Source: Byssochlamys sp. IMV 00236 (Eukaryota > Ascomycota > Eurotiomycetes > Eurotiales > Thermoascaceae). Taken from it: 64,000 nt of DNA. The DNA lies in contig MSJH02000544.1 of NCBI GenBank assembly GCA_001931875.2, positions 248,001-312,000 on the forward strand, written 5' to 3'. This document shows, one piece after another, positions 1-13,028 of the stretch (position 1 is its first letter; each line of letters starts with the position of its first letter). The position numbers and the translations under genes are program-made. Under the pieces are notes generated by a model. That model saw nothing but the letters and a program-made list of their open reading frames with translations, was not told the origin of the DNA and did no database searches.

Positions 1-3000
1 ACTAACTTCACAGTCGTGACCAATTTCCTCCGCGAGCGTGGAATCGATCTCGACCATAAGCGTTTCCTGATTCTACAGGGTGAAGTGGAGTCTATCGCTC
101 AAATGAAGCCGAAAGCCGCAAACGAACACGATGATGGCCTGTTGGAATATCTAGAGGACATTATCGGAACTTCCAAATATAAGACTCCGATTGAAGAAGC
201 AGCAACTGAAGTTGAGACTCTCAATGAAGTCTGCGCTGAAAAGAATAACCGTGTCCAGCACGTCGAGAAGGAGAAGAATGCCCTGGAAGACAAGAAAAAC
301 AAAGCGCTTGCCTACCTCAGAGACGAGAACGAGCTTGTTCAGAAGCAGTCGGCTCTATACCAAATCTACATCAACGAATGCGAGGACAATACTCGGGTCA
401 CTGAGGAAGCCATTCTACAGATGCAGGAGCTACTCAACCTGGAACTTGAGAAGCATGAAGGAAACGAATCAGGGATCAAGGAGCTCGAGAAGGCCTACAA
501 GCGAGGCATGAAAGAATACGAAAGTATGGAGAAAACAACGCAGGCCATGCTCAAGGAAATCGCGAAATACGACAAAGAGTCTGTTAAGTTCGAAGAGAAG
601 AGGAAGTTCCTAGTGGGTAAGCAGAAGAAGCTGGAGAGGGCCATGCAGGCTAGTCGCCTCGCAGGATCAGAATCCGAAAGCTTGGTCGAAAAGCATGCCT
701 ATGATATCGAGAAAAAGACTGCAGAGATTGCGGACCTTGAGAAGGAGATGAAAGCGGAAGAGGAGGAGCTGTCCTCCATTCGGGAAGGGCTGAAAGGCAA
801 GACCCAGGGTCTCTCTGACCAGATAACGGCCAAGCAGAAATCTCTAGAACCGTGGAATACAAAAATCAACGAGAAGCTGTCTGCCGTTGCCGTGGCACAG
901 AGTGAACTGGACATTCTGCGTGAGAAGAGCAATGCCGGCGCTGTGGCACTCGAGGAAGCGCAGTCGAAGATCGCTTCGATTGAGGAGTCCTTATCTGAGA
1001 AAGAGGCCAATCTCGAAGAGCGACGCCAGCAGAAAGCGGAGCTAGAGGAAGAACTCGCGAAGCTCGAGAGCGAGATGAAGAAGCTGTCGCAGAAAGAACC
1101 GGAAATCCGCTCTCACGTCTCAAGCGCCCGGCAGAAAGCCGATGAAGCAAGAGCTAGCCTTGCGAGTACCCAGAACAGAGGCAGCGTTTTGACTGGTCTC
1201 ATGCGACTCAAAGAATCAGGGCGTATCGATGGATTCCATGGACGACTCGGTGATCTCGGAACTATCGACGAGAAGTATGATGTTGCCATTTCGACAGCAT
1301 GCCCTGCTCTCGAAAACATGGTCGTTGATTCTGTTGAGGTGGGTCAACAATGCATTGACTACCTGCGAAAGAACAATCTGGGAAGAGCCAACTTTATCCT
1401 ACTTGATCGACTTGCTCGCCGAGATATGTCTTCAATCTACACGCCGGAGAGCGTTCCTCGACTCTTCGACCTGGTGAAGCCCAAGGATCCGAAGTTCGCA
1501 CCCGCGTTCTATAGTGTTATGCAGAACACCCTCGTGGCCAAAGATCTCGACCAGGCAAATAGAATCGCTTACGGTGCCCGGCGATGGCGTGTTGTAACGC
1601 TTGATGGCCAGCTAATTGACGTCTCGGGAACAATGAGTGGTGGTGGCACGCGTGTCGCCAGAGGTGGCATGTCTTCCAAGCAGGTCGCCGACACATCCAA
1701 AGAGCAGGTAACAAAGCTCGAGAACGACCGCGACGATATGGAGAGAAAGTTCCAAGTTTTCCAGGAGAAGCAGAGACAGGTAGAATCTCAAATCAGGGAG
1801 AAGTCTGAGGAAATCCCTCGTGTCGAGACTAAGATCCAGAAAATCCTCATCGAAATTGAGAGTGCGAATCGCAGCCTTGCGGATGCCAAACGGAGAATCA
1901 AGGAAATCAGCGCTGAGCATAAGCCATCCAAGACAGACGATAGCCGTGCCGCGGCGCTTGAAAAACAAATTTCGTCCTTGGAAGCGGATATTGAAGAATT
2001 GCGATCTCAAAAGGGTGGAATTGAGGAAGAGATCCAGTCCCTGCAGGATAAGATTATGCAGGTTGGCGGTGTCAAACTCAGAAGTCAGAAGGCCAAGGTC
2101 GATGGCCTCAAGGAGCAGATCAGCCTGCTTGCTGAAGAAATCTCGAACGCTGAAGTCGCCAAATCCAAGAACGAGAAGCTTATCATCAAGCATGAGAAGT
2201 CTCGTCGAGATGCCGAGAAGGAACTGGGGCATGTCGCTGAAGAGCTTGAGCATCTCAACGATGATGTCCAGAACCAAGCCAATGATGCATCTGGCTCGAG
2301 ACAGAAGGCTGAAGAAGCTCAAGAGGTAAGGTGAGCTCGTGCGATGCAGTGAAGCAGACTAACTCCTTCTGTCAGGCCCTTGAGACGAAGAAAGGCGAGC
2401 TGAAGGCTCTAAAGAACGAGCTGGACGAAAAGACAGCAGAGCTCAATGAAACGAGAGCTGTAGAGATTGAGATGCGCAACAAGTTGGATGAAAACCAGAA
2501 AGTTCTCGCGGAGAACCAGAAGAGGAGCAGATACTGGGAAGACAAACTATCCAAGCTCAAATTGCAGAATCTCAGCGATCTAGGGGACGATGAGCAGCAG
2601 ACCGCTGAACTTCAGAGATATACGAATGATGAACTGGCCGAGATGAACAAGGAGTCGTTGAAGGCCGTAATTGCCACCCTTGAAGAGAAAGTCCAGAATG
2701 CCTCCGTTGACCTGTCGGTCATCGAAGAATATCGCCGTCGGGTTGCTGAGCATGAGTCGCGTTCAGCAGACCTAGCTACTGCGTTGTCATCGCGTGATAA
2801 TGCCAAGTCTCGCTTGGACAGTTTGCGTTCTGCTCGGCTTACTGGGTTTATGGAAGGATTCAGCACGATCTCCCTGCGTCTCAAAGAGATGTACCAGATG
2901 ATCACAATGGGTGGTAATGCTGAGCTCGAGCTAGTTGATTCCTTGGATCCTTTCTCCGAAGGTATCCTATTCTCTGTCATGCCACCGAAGAAGAGTTGGA

Positions 3001-3415
3001 AGAATATCAGCAATTTGTCCGGTGGTGAAAAGACATTATCGAGTTTGGCACTCGTCTTCGCACTTCACCATTACAAGCCGACTCCTCTTTACGTCATGGA
3101 CGAAATTGACGCCGCTCTGGACTTTAGAAACGTGAGTGATATCCGCAACGCCTTTGATGGAAGGGAAACTCAACGTCATGTTTTAGGTCTCCATTGTCGC
3201 TTCATACATTAAGGAGCGGACGAAGAATGCCCAGTTTGTTGTCATTTCACTCAGAAACAATATGGTAAGGACCTGCATCCTTCATTGTTAAGTGGACTCA
3301 GCTAATATTGTGTTAATAGTTCGAACTTGCGTCTCGTCTTGTGGGTGTATACAAAGTCAACCACATGACGAAGAGTGTGACGGTTGAGAACAAGGACTAC
3401 ATTACTGGACGATGA
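1..3415 (+). CDS. smc4: Condensin subunit SMC4 (5'-truncated by window edge)
   Basis: Structural maintenance of chromosomes ATPase of condensin, which compacts mitotic chromosomes in the nucleus with SMC2. The frame is open from base 1, so the N-terminal Walker A part lies outside the window. Exons are 1-2325, 2376-3131, 3187-3264 and 3320-3415, giving about 1084 residues. Seen in order: the SMC4-typical stretch around LQGEVESIAQMKPK near residue 30, a long Glu/Lys-rich coiled coil, a hinge at about residues 395-560 (FHGRLGDLG, then SGTMSGGG), a second coiled coil, the ABC signature LSGGEKTLSSLAL near base 3020, and Walker B LYVMDEIDAALD near base 3095. Three short introns have GTAAGG, GTGAGT and GTAAGG donors. 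The GQVESIAQ-like motif separates SMC4 from SMC2. It converges with the MYND gene. Confidence 0.95.
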
Positions 3416-3778
3416 TCATACGTTAACTGTTCATAAATACCATTGTTTCTCGATGGATTAAGGTGTTGATTTGCCTCGGTTGGAAGGTTGGCTTCTATGA
3501 CTGGTTACTAGGGCTTGGTGATATCCTGTTTCTATGATTACGGTTACGTTATAGGTGATCTGACAGCGCACATGGTTTGGAAGGGGTTGGAATTGATTTG
3601 ATATTCTTCAACGTATCTGTCACAATGACTTTTATGTGCGGTTCTGGTTGAGAAAGCCTAGGTAGTCCTAATCATTGTCGAATTATCGAAGGCGGGCAAC
3701 GACTGCAGAGCAATTTGACTCACAACACCACATGACATCGCCAGTGATCTGTCGCATTGCTTTCGAGAATTGCTTCTG
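3416..3778. other. Convergent 3' spacer between SMC4 and the MYND gene
   Basis: 363 bases shared by two converging gene ends. It is moderately AT-rich and shows no further open frame, repeat or RNA gene. It presumably holds both 3' UTRs and polyadenylation signals, but no single signal stands out. Confidence 0.6.
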
Positions 3779-5151
3779 CTACTGACTTCCTGTCCAACTC
3801 GATCCCACTGTTCTCACTCCAGGACCACAACCTGTTAACCCATTCAGTATGCCTTGATCCATCGTATTAATAGCCACTTCACACAAAGCCTGTAACTCAT
3901 CTTCACTGTAGCCAAAGTTAGGAAGCGAATGTTGTATGTCCTTTCCTGGGTTATTCCGTGCGATGAACTGGATGTCTCGAATCGTCCGAACCTTACGCCT
4001 CTCAGCGTCATTTGCTGCACGTGGCGAGAACGCTGGGGTACCTGCGTCCATACTGGCGTAGATACCATAAGTAATGGATTCACGTGGTGGACGAAGGAAA
4101 ACCTCGAGCCGAATTCGTTCATGGACCTGACTCGAGCTCTCTTTCCAGTTTGGACCAAATAAGAGCTCCAAGTTCTCTGGTGTGTCTTCGCCGGTAATGA
4201 CGAGCCGTCGCAGTGGTTGGCTAAGACAAGTCAGCTCTTGAAATTATCATTCAGTTAGACGTAATGTCCTCACATCACATTGTTGCTCCCTTGTCCTTTT
4301 GGAAGGGTCAACTTAATCGATCTAGCTAAAGCTCGTGCTTCGGGCACTCTGTAGGCAATTTCGTTGTAATACTGAGAAGCGCTCATGGGACTGATTTCAA
4401 AGCTCGGAATGGCATCGTTTTCTGGTAGTGCACTTGAAGGACCGCCGCAGATTTGTATATGTTCCGGAGTATCCAAGAACTGACAGTCCCTGGAGCAGTA
4501 GTATACGTCTCGACATCCTGGACAAGGATGCAAGGGATCTGAGAGGGGAAACAGCTTCTTGCATCCATGGCAGAACTGGGCGTTCACGCCAGGGAATTCC
4601 ATTTCAGATTGTCCGAGGCTCTGGTTCTGATGTTTGAGACGCGCCAGTTCACAAAGGACCCTAGACCATGATTCGTCCGCCACTAGATCCTCGTATGCGT
4701 TTCCCCAGCTTATGGAGCAAAGTTCCTTTCTCACACCCATCCTTTCCAGTTTCTTTCCAAGGGCTTCTGCAAGAGCTTGATCTTTCGTGGCCCAACTGAA
4801 TGGAACAGAGAGTAGTCGTTGTGGTATACGTTCCCCGTTCGGACCGCCGCTGAGACCGTAAACGAATGCTTTCAGGAGGAGAGGTGCGACAACTTCAGCT
4901 TGAGCCTCTGGTGAAGGGAGAGTTAGCACCGCGTAGGGACCTTCACAGTGGACGAGGCCACTGGAAGGATGAATAAAGTGGACGAGGTCGCCAGGAGGAC
5001 TCAGGGGCACATGTCTGATGCTGAAGTACCAGTGGTTAACTAGGCCGCTTGGTGTTGTTGCATGTTGCGGTAACCTGTTGAAGGTCTGGACCATATAACG
5101 GATCTCGAGCGGTTGCAAGGGAGAAAGGTCGATGTTCGAAGGACTAGACAT
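3779..5151 (-). CDS. MYND-type zinc finger protein
   Basis: Protein of unknown role with a MYND zinc finger, a protein-interaction fold. Two exons on the minus strand, 5151-4274 and 4220-3779, are separated by a 53 nt phase-2 intron (donor GTGAGG, acceptor TTAG, CTAAC branch), giving 439 residues. The finger lies at about residues 195-237 with ordered ligands CHGC, CPGC, YYC-x3-C and H-x3-C. The N-terminal 190 residues contain no domain that I recognise, and the C-terminal exon encodes a further 147 residues that extend past the finger. No SET domain motifs are visible, so it is unlikely to be a SMYD methyltransferase. The start is the first ATG of the open frame and no signal peptide is seen. 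Confidence 0.85.
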
Positions 5152-6800
5152 GATTGAGCTCTCTAATGAGATAGATTGAGAGCTTCAGTTATCTGACGGA
5201 AGTGGGAATATTGTAGAAGTAGAGCTATAAGTAGTGTGATGATAACAAAGAATTGTGAGTAACAAATACTCTAAATGCTACCAGTGAATGTTGTCTTGGG
5301 TGAACAAAAGCAACTTCTGACATGCAACATGCTTCTAGCTTGTGTTATACCTTTTCTTTCAGCTCCTTTTGCATGTCACTGATATCCTGGAGCAATCTGT
5401 TTGCTTGGCTCTTATCAGTTTGTTATTGCTTATGATTTATATAAAAGATTAGCTGTTGATTGTTGAAGTCAAAATCAGTAGGTCAACTCAACTAATGGGA
5501 CGAAACATAGACACAAAGATTGGTTGACATTTCTACTAAGATCTTACTGATAATCCATTCGTCAAACAAATGGGTTCTTGCTTGGTGAAGGGGTGGGTTA
5601 GGTGGCTGAAACAATCTATTTAAGAGTACCTAGATTTGCTAGCCATGATTGCAACTTCATGTCCTGTCAATTGAGACAGCAGAAAAATCGATTTTTAGAC
5701 CTACAAAGAGGTTGCATAGCCGGTCGTCACGTTAGAGGCGAATAGAACTAAACACTGAAATCAACTGCTGACTGTAGTTCTGTGTTATTGGGTCTACAGA
5801 GATTAACTTGAGAGGAAACACACAACTCCAATATTTTAGATAGTAATGTGTTTATTAGGCGATAGTAATAGCTATAGCACTATATTATATTGTATCTGTA
5901 GACCACTCGACCAAAAGGATATTTCTCCTTTTGGTTATCTTAACATACTATGATTGGCTCCAGTGTATAAACACGCGATCGTTCATCTCCACCGCTATAA
6001 CCAAATAATTTTTGGATAATTTCTCGCTTACTCCAAGGTAGCCTAAAGGGAAAACTTAGAGAAAGTCCTTTTCAATACCACATATAATGCTGCAGTGCGG
6101 AAAGTGAAGCTTAATACTTTTTAGACTTTCAGGAATATCCCCATGTGTTTATCCACCAAACAGGAGGAAGCATATTACTTAGTGCTATGGCCTTTTCTTA
6201 ACCTCCAAAATGTCCGTGCATCGAAAGTCGATCATCTTCCCCATGCGGTAAGACGAGACCAATTCAAGCCACTTGTGCATCGGCGGGATCTTGATTCCCG
6301 CAAGGGTCATGAGAGTCATACATTTCTATTGTTTTCCTCGTAATTTGAAGAAACCAAAAGCCTATTTCATATACTAGAATACTCGCAGTTATGGAAGCTG
6401 GCCCATTATCTTCTTTCAACAGTCCTCAGCGGTCTGTTTGGACCTGTCATATCAAAACCTGTCGATGCTGTGTTTGGAATGCGATGAGCGCCGGCAAGCG
6501 TACCTCGCAGGATCTACTCTCCGGAGTTCCCCTCCTGCGATCTGTGATCTTCGGTCTTACACCGAACATAATGCGGGGTAAGCGAAAATAGCAGATGTAA
6601 CAGGAACGCTTTTGCTATTTCTCCTCTTCTGTCATGATGCCAAGTAGTGCGCTATGACATGAAGTATGGACACGCATGCCGGTCGGTGTACGGTCCGCCG
6701 GGAGTATAGAGACAGTTAAATAGAGCTTCTTGTGAGAAACGACACCTGAGTACATGTATCCTCGAGAGTTCGCATTCTAAGCCGACGTTCATCTTGCACC
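5152..6800. other. Gene-free spacer, divergent promoters of the MYND and GH92 genes
   Basis: About 1.65 kb of AT-rich DNA. Open frames of about 66 codons at 6143-6343 and 6391-6591 have no recognisable features. A GCGGGGTAA element occurs near 6574. No transposase, tRNA or conserved domain was seen. The 3' part presumably holds the GH92 promoter. Confidence 0.5.
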
Positions 6801-9768
6801 ATGCTTGTTCGCGATCTTATTGTGTACAGCATATTTTCTATCTCTGGAGTGACTGCGACTCCTATTGATTACTCCCAATATGTCAACCCGTTCATAGGAT
6901 CAGAGGGCCCCATTGCTGGGAAGGGATTCGGTGGAGGTGACATTTTTGTTGGTGGTGCGCTGCCCTTTGGCGTAGTGAAGGTTGGAATAGACACCACCGC
7001 CGCGAATTGGTCAATTGCGGTCCTCAATGGCGGATGGACTCCAGATGGAAATGTCACGGGAATAAGTACGTTCTCTCATGGTGTGTGTGTGTATAGGAAG
7101 TCGTTTAATAACGGAATACAGGCATGATGCACGAGAGTGGTACAGGAGGTGCACCTAAATATGGACTGATTAGCCAAATGCCATTGACTTCTATCGCTCC
7201 CCCGGTCAATATTCTCGACAATTTGACTTACAGTCAGCCCAGGGTATGTTTTAAACCCCCAATATTTTGAGGCTAAATAGAATCTAAAAGAAAGGTGTAG
7301 GTTGGCAGTGATACTGCTAGTGTGGGATATTTCAAGAGTCAGCTACAAAATGGCGTCACGATTGAACTATCTGGGTCCAGACATTCTGGTATCATTCAGT
7401 ATTCTTTTCCAGAGGGTGAGAAGCATGTACTCGTCGACGTATCCCATGTAAGCAATCTTCTACCCTATCCAAGACAGTCATCCAGGGTTTAACAGCTTTG
7501 CAGTATCTCCCAGGATCACCGAGTGATACAAGCCCACAGTTTTATGTTGGAGGTGAGATTGAGATATCACAAGATGGTGCCTCATACAGTGGATATGGCA
7601 CGTATATTGGCGGTTGGAACAACGGTTTGTCTATAGTTCTAATCCTGAATTAGCTGCACACACTCATAGATGAACTAGGCGCCCCGTTCACCGTGTACTT
7701 CTACGGGGAGTTCAATCACAAGCCCAGCACATCGCGGACATTCACTGGGGTTAATACTGATCCTATTCCTCGGTATCAGAATCTCGCAAATGGCGGGATC
7801 AGCGAACCTGTCTACGGGAATATCTCCAAAGCGACATCTGGTCCTCTGAATGACCGCGTTGGAGCGCTTTTTACCTGGGATGATAGCAGTCAATCCTCAC
7901 AGATCAGCTCCCGCGTTGGCATTTCTTTTATCTCAGTGGACAAAGCTCACTCATACATCAAGTCAGAAATCAGCTCTTGGAATTTGAACGATACTGTCAC
8001 CGCGGCAGTAAAAGAATGGAACCAGGATGTCTTCAGTAAAATCCAAGTTCCCCTTGGACAGTCTGCTAATTTCACACATTTGAGATTGCTGTACAGTTCT
8101 CTGTACTTTATGCATCTCATGCCGTCTGATCGTAGTGGAGAGAATCCCCTGTGGGAATCGGACGAACCATTCTGGGATGACTTTTACACAATGTGTAAGT
8201 TGCATATCTCAATAGCGGTGGATGCAAAGGGCTCATTACAGTATAGGGGACATTTTCCGTTGCACTGTCAGCTTTTACCATCTTGTGCAACCTACTTACT
8301 ACGAATCTATGATCCGATCTCTTATCGATATCTGGAGGTAAGAAAGACATTACATTTTTAGGGAACTGTCAATTTTGACCACGTCCTTTTATAGACATCA
8401 AGGCTTCCTGCCAGATGGACGGTCCGGTAACTGGAACGGACTGGTCCAGGGCGGTTCCAATGCAGACAACGTTTTGGCCGATGCCTACGTTAAGGGCTTG
8501 CGGGGAGCGATCAATTGGACGGACGGCTATGCAGCAATGAAGAAAGATGCTGAGGTCATACCCTACAATACTTACGATCCTACTGATTATACCGCCAGCA
8601 CAAAAGAAGGTCGTGGTGCGCTGGGAGACTGGAAGGAGTTAGGATATGTATCTCAGGACCGAAACACTCGATGCATTTCTCGGACCGTGGAGTACAGCCT
8701 TAATGACTTTGCTCTCAGTCAAGTTGCCGCTGGGGAGATGCCCGAGGATCAGCAGAAGTACTTGAAACGCTCAGCTAACTGGCAAAACATATGGGAGCAT
8801 AACGTCACTAGTCTAGGGTTTTCCGGGTTCCTGGCACCCAAATTCTCGAACGGGACCTTCAATACTACCTATGATCCTTTACTTTGCGGTGGATGTGAGT
8901 GGGTTGATTATACATACGAAGCTGTTCCGTGGGGTAAGTTACCTAATGTTGCCAGCCTACAGAAGAAAGATGGCGCTGACATCGAAAGAATACTCCTTCG
9001 TAATTCCTCATGACCTGGAGACCCTGGTTGAATTCATGGGCGGACCGACGACTTTCGAGTCTCGTCTGGACTTGATGGTGAGTATGGAAAGGATTAACCG
9101 TAACCCCAGTTGCCCTCTAACAGCCTCTTCAGTTCAAACCAAATATGAGTCAGCAAAGTCTCGGCGCAAATGGAGCTGGTATCACAACTCTGATGAATAT
9201 CGGGTGAGTATATACCTGTCCCTTTATAGAAGTGATGCTAAAAGACCGTACCTAGCAACGAGCCCGATTTTGCGACTCCTTATCTCTACCATTACATTAA
9301 CAAACAAGCCAAAAGTGTCCAGCAATCACGTAGTCTGGCTAATCAATAGTAAGTATCTCGACAACCTCAATTCAACCACGCTAACAGCAATCGCGCAGCT
9401 TCAAGGATGCGCCATATGGGATTCCCGGAAACTCAGATGCTGGGGCCATGAATTCGTGGCTACTATGGAACATCATCGGAATTTATCCCGTCGTCACGCA
9501 ATCCGTTTACCTGCTAGGTTCACCGTGGTTTCCAGATCTCAACATGACCATCAATGGCAATAAGACGTTGCGTATTACTGCGACAGGGCTAGACCAGGGA
9601 AATTTCGTCCAAGGAGTCCAGATTAACGGGAAGCAGTGGAAGAAGAACTGGTTCGAGCACAAAGATGTCATGGTTGACGGAGGCATCATTGAATTCCAAC
9701 TCGGATCGGAGATGAAGGTCTGGGAAACCGGAGAGGTGCCCCCGAGTCCCGGACATTATACGCTGTAG
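6801..9768 (+). CDS. GH92 family alpha-mannosidase (probably secreted alpha-1,2-mannosidase)
   Basis: Exo-acting mannosidase of glycoside hydrolase family 92, acting on N-glycans or mannans. Ten introns were placed at 7066-7121, 7244-7300, 7448-7503, 7625-7669, 8195-8246, 8338-8394, 8934-8988, 9078-9132, 9204-9255 and 9349-9398. Joining the exons gives 810 residues without a break. Family features are YVNPFIGSEG with GGGDIFVGGALPFG after the N-terminus, HQGFLPDGRSGNWNGLVQGG in the (alpha/alpha)6 catalytic barrel, and GIPGNSDAGAMNSW near the C-terminus. The latter corresponds to the family's GDEDxG acid motif, here with Asn for the first acid. The first 20 residues form a modest signal peptide ending near TAT. 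Exon 6 is preceded by nested AG sites, and the acceptor at 8246 keeps the frame. Many NxT/S sequons fit secretion. Confidence 0.92.
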
Positions 9769-11021
9769 AGTTTAGTGTTGCTACTACTCTGTCATTAAGA
9801 ATAAAGAGGATCTAGTAACATCAGATGAACCTCAAGAATTCTTCCTATGGATGTTAACCATGCACGTAGGCATTGATACAATGCATTGGATTCCCTATAG
9901 ATAACGCCAAATACAAGACAATCAACTTCCACAGAAACAACTTGTTCCCCTGGACGATGAATGAATTTATAGGGGAATATGTGCTCTTAACCATTGATAC
10001 CTTAACTCTGTTCTTGGACTCCAGCGCAATACCGGAGCTCTCGACCCATTCACCGATATCTTCGCTCTTGATGATTGTGATATTCTGGGCCAGCCGCGCG
10101 ACCAATTAAGCTGCTTCGTTGAGCGCGAAATACACTGATAGAGTTAGCTGGTCTGATCACAAAGATTGGTTTTGAGTGAGCAGAATTAGTCAATGTCAAG
10201 TGAGGGAAGAGAGACATACTCCCAATGTAATTCGTCGGTTCCTTAAGGAATGGAATATACTTCTAGAACCATGAGTCTGAATGAGGAATAAGTCCAAATA
10301 GAAACAGCCTTTGACCAACTTCTTACCCGGGTCTGCTTTCCAGAGTTCCGACACTCCGGAGAGAACTCTTCAGAGTCATCATCCCATAGATCTTATTGCT
10401 TCCTGCTTCCGAACTGCTTCATTCTTCACCTCAATTCAGCAATCCATTGCGGATTCGACGACGTGTGAGTATATTAACCGAAGGAAAGTCCTAAGGAATA
10501 TGAGCTAACTGAATCATCTCCTCAGGGACTGATGTCCAAGTTACCGTTGGCACTTTGTTCCCCATACAAAGCTACCTTATATCTTCCGCACTTTGCAATT
10601 GTGCACATATGCATTCGCTTTTGGCCCCATCCAGATGGTGGGCTACAAGGGGCAGATAGAGGCAGATTATAGCCCCCACGCAACACATGCGATGATCTAC
10701 AATCTTCATTTTAATGGCGCAAACTGTGTGGCCAATGAGATTTGCGGTTCTTACTGCACAATCTCTAGACTTCGCCCCCAGATGAGGAATTAAGATAAAA
10801 TGATTTTCAGCATGACAGGAGAAGAGACAGACGGGTACTATACTCTCACTCCTACTTACCTGGTATTTGTGTAGGTAGACTACATAAGTAAAGAACTTCC
10901 CCGCCCCGCCAAGCTCCATCTCCTCTGTCCTCATCACATCTCCAGCCAAAAGCTCTGGATATTTCCATCGTCTACTTGATAAACAAAAAGTGCTTGGATA
11001 ATATCTAGACACCTATTCTCG
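9769..11021. other. Gene-free spacer upstream of the adenylation enzyme
   Basis: About 1.25 kb after the GH92 stop. Open frames up to 146 codons exist on the minus strand (10572-11012), but they show no domain and overlap the promoter of the downstream gene. No repeats or RNA genes were recognised. Confidence 0.45.
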
Positions 11022-12823
11022 ATGATGTCCGCGAGTTTTCCGTTGCCTGGTGTTGACCATGGCAGGCGAATTCTCGCTTCGGTGATCGAGAAAAGAGCCG
11101 AAGACGGCTCCAATAGTCCGTGGATATCGGTTCCCATTGACGAGCAAAATCTGTCTGCAGGCTATCGGGATATTTCTTTTCGACAGTTGAACAATGCTGC
11201 CAATAGTGCTGCTCATTGGCTCAGTCGGAACCTTCCTAAGACTTCAGAGCCGTTCCAGTGCTTTGCCTATGCAGGCCCAAAAGATCTCCGATATCAAATC
11301 CTTGCAGTAGCAGCAGCTAAGCTGCAGAAAGTGGTACGTGAGGCTCTCTTGTATGGTGGAGAAATGCTAGATAGACTAATTCACCATCGGTAGATGGTGC
11401 TTCCCTCCCCGTTGGCCACACCAGAAGCTCAGCTGCAAATCCTTGAAAAGAAAAACTGCACTGTCTATTTGAGGCCAGCGTCAATGGCAGATCCTGTTGA
11501 AGCAGTCCTACGCGGAGCACCTCACATACAGACAATCACCGTCCCGGAGCCCGAAGAGTTCTCACTGGAAGCTGAAGCAGAGCCAGTTACTTACAGTAAG
11601 ACATGGGACGAAGGGAAAGATGATCCCTGGCTAGTATTCCACACCTCTGGCACTACAGGTATGTATCCAATTTATATGCCATTTCCAGAATAGAAGACTA
11701 AACTTGGAGCAGGACATCCAAAGCCTATCACCTATACTCATCGAATGATGGCTACACCCGATACTGCACCGACCCTCCCTGATATCGAGGAGTCTCATCT
11801 CCATCAGTATGCACAGAGAAGATGGTACACGCCGTTGCCCTCACTGCACGTAAGTCTCAAATCTTCTACCCATCATGCTATCGATTTCTCTTCGAACAGT
11901 TGACTCACATTGGCTAGTTTGTCGGAATGATGATGTCGCTCTGCATGACTTCTTTCGTGCATATGACGGGTGTGATCGGGCCTCCCGGACTGCCTTCTCC
12001 TGAGGTTGTCATGGATATCCTGCGTTTCGGACGTGTAGATGGCGCTCTTCTGACCCCGGCCCTAATCGATCAGCTCTGCCTATCCCCAGCTGGCGTCCAG
12101 GCATTACGAGAACTGAAATACATTCATTACGCTGGTGCCCCGCTATCAGCCAAATCTGCTGACCTATTAACCCCCTATGTTCAAGTGGTCCCATGCGTCG
12201 GTAGTACCGAGGCCGGCGGCTACTTTACGACAATTCATGATAATAAAGACGCGTGGGATTACCTCTCATTCCAAAAACATGCGGGGGCCGAAATGCAGCA
12301 CAGGATGAACGACCTGCATGAGCTGGTCTTCGTGCGACGTCCAGAATGTGCAATACAGCAAATATTCCTTGTCTACCCTGACCGCGACCGCTTCGAGACC
12401 AATGATCTCTGGAAAGAACATCCAGAGCATAAGGGCCTCTGGAAAATCATCGGCCGCAGTGATGACTACGTATATCTGTCCCACGGAGAGGGCTTGCATG
12501 CTTCGTCTCTGGAGCCAGAGATTATGGCTCACCCAAGTGTCAAGTCTGCCATTATTGGGGGTCATGGTCGCTCAGCTCCGGTACTCATTGTAGAGCTTAT
12601 TCCGGGAACAGAATATGAAAATGATCGCCAGGCCTTCTTGACGAGCCTGGCACCTTATATCGACAAAGTAAATTCTCATTGTCATCCATCTGTTCAGCTT
12701 TCCCCTGAGCGCGTTATCGTGGCGACTAAGGGGAAACCTTTTATTACCACCATCAAGGGAAGCGTGGCTAGATTACAGACATTGGATCTTTACAAGGATG
12801 AGATTGCTGCCTTGTTTCCATAG
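11022..12823 (+). CDS. Stand-alone adenylation (AMP-binding) enzyme, NRPS-like reductase type lacking T and R domains
   Basis: ATP-dependent carboxylate-activating enzyme of the ANL superfamily. Four exons, split by introns 11334-11393, 11659-11712 and 11850-11917, encode 539 residues. Motifs: the P-loop FHTSGTTGHPKP (A3) is interrupted by intron 2, GSTEAGGYF is A5, NDLWKEHPEHKGLWKIIGRSDD covers A7/A8, and TIKGSVAR carries the A10 lysine. Sequence character matches the A domain of fungal adenylate-forming reductases (A-T-R, alpha-aminoadipate reductase-like), but the frame stops right after A10 at the point where a thiolation domain would begin. No T or reductase domain follows in the next 2 kb. 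It could be a free-standing activating enzyme or a truncated relative. The substrate cannot be deduced. Confidence 0.85.
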
Positions 12824-13028
12824 CTTATTCTAGAACAGTTTCCAAGATAAATAAGTTCAATCAGTATCCATTACGTGACTATTTTGATGTTTCTAGATTC
12901 TGGCAATACTCATAACTGTCTGTAGCTCGTACATTTGATAGTGGATTTTAAGCAACTGCACTGTGATTTTACCCATATAATCTACTACATTATCATATTC
13001 AGTATTTCTAAGACTTCCTGGCCTCGTC

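Noticed and set aside
1612..2322. 236-codon minus-strand frame in SMC4
   Set aside because: Antisense shadow of the coiled-coil coding sequence (Glu/Lys codons read backwards as Phe/Leu/Ser).
5152..6800. Possible transposon remnant in the AT-rich spacer
   Set aside because: No terminal inverted repeats, target duplications or transposase motifs were found by eye.
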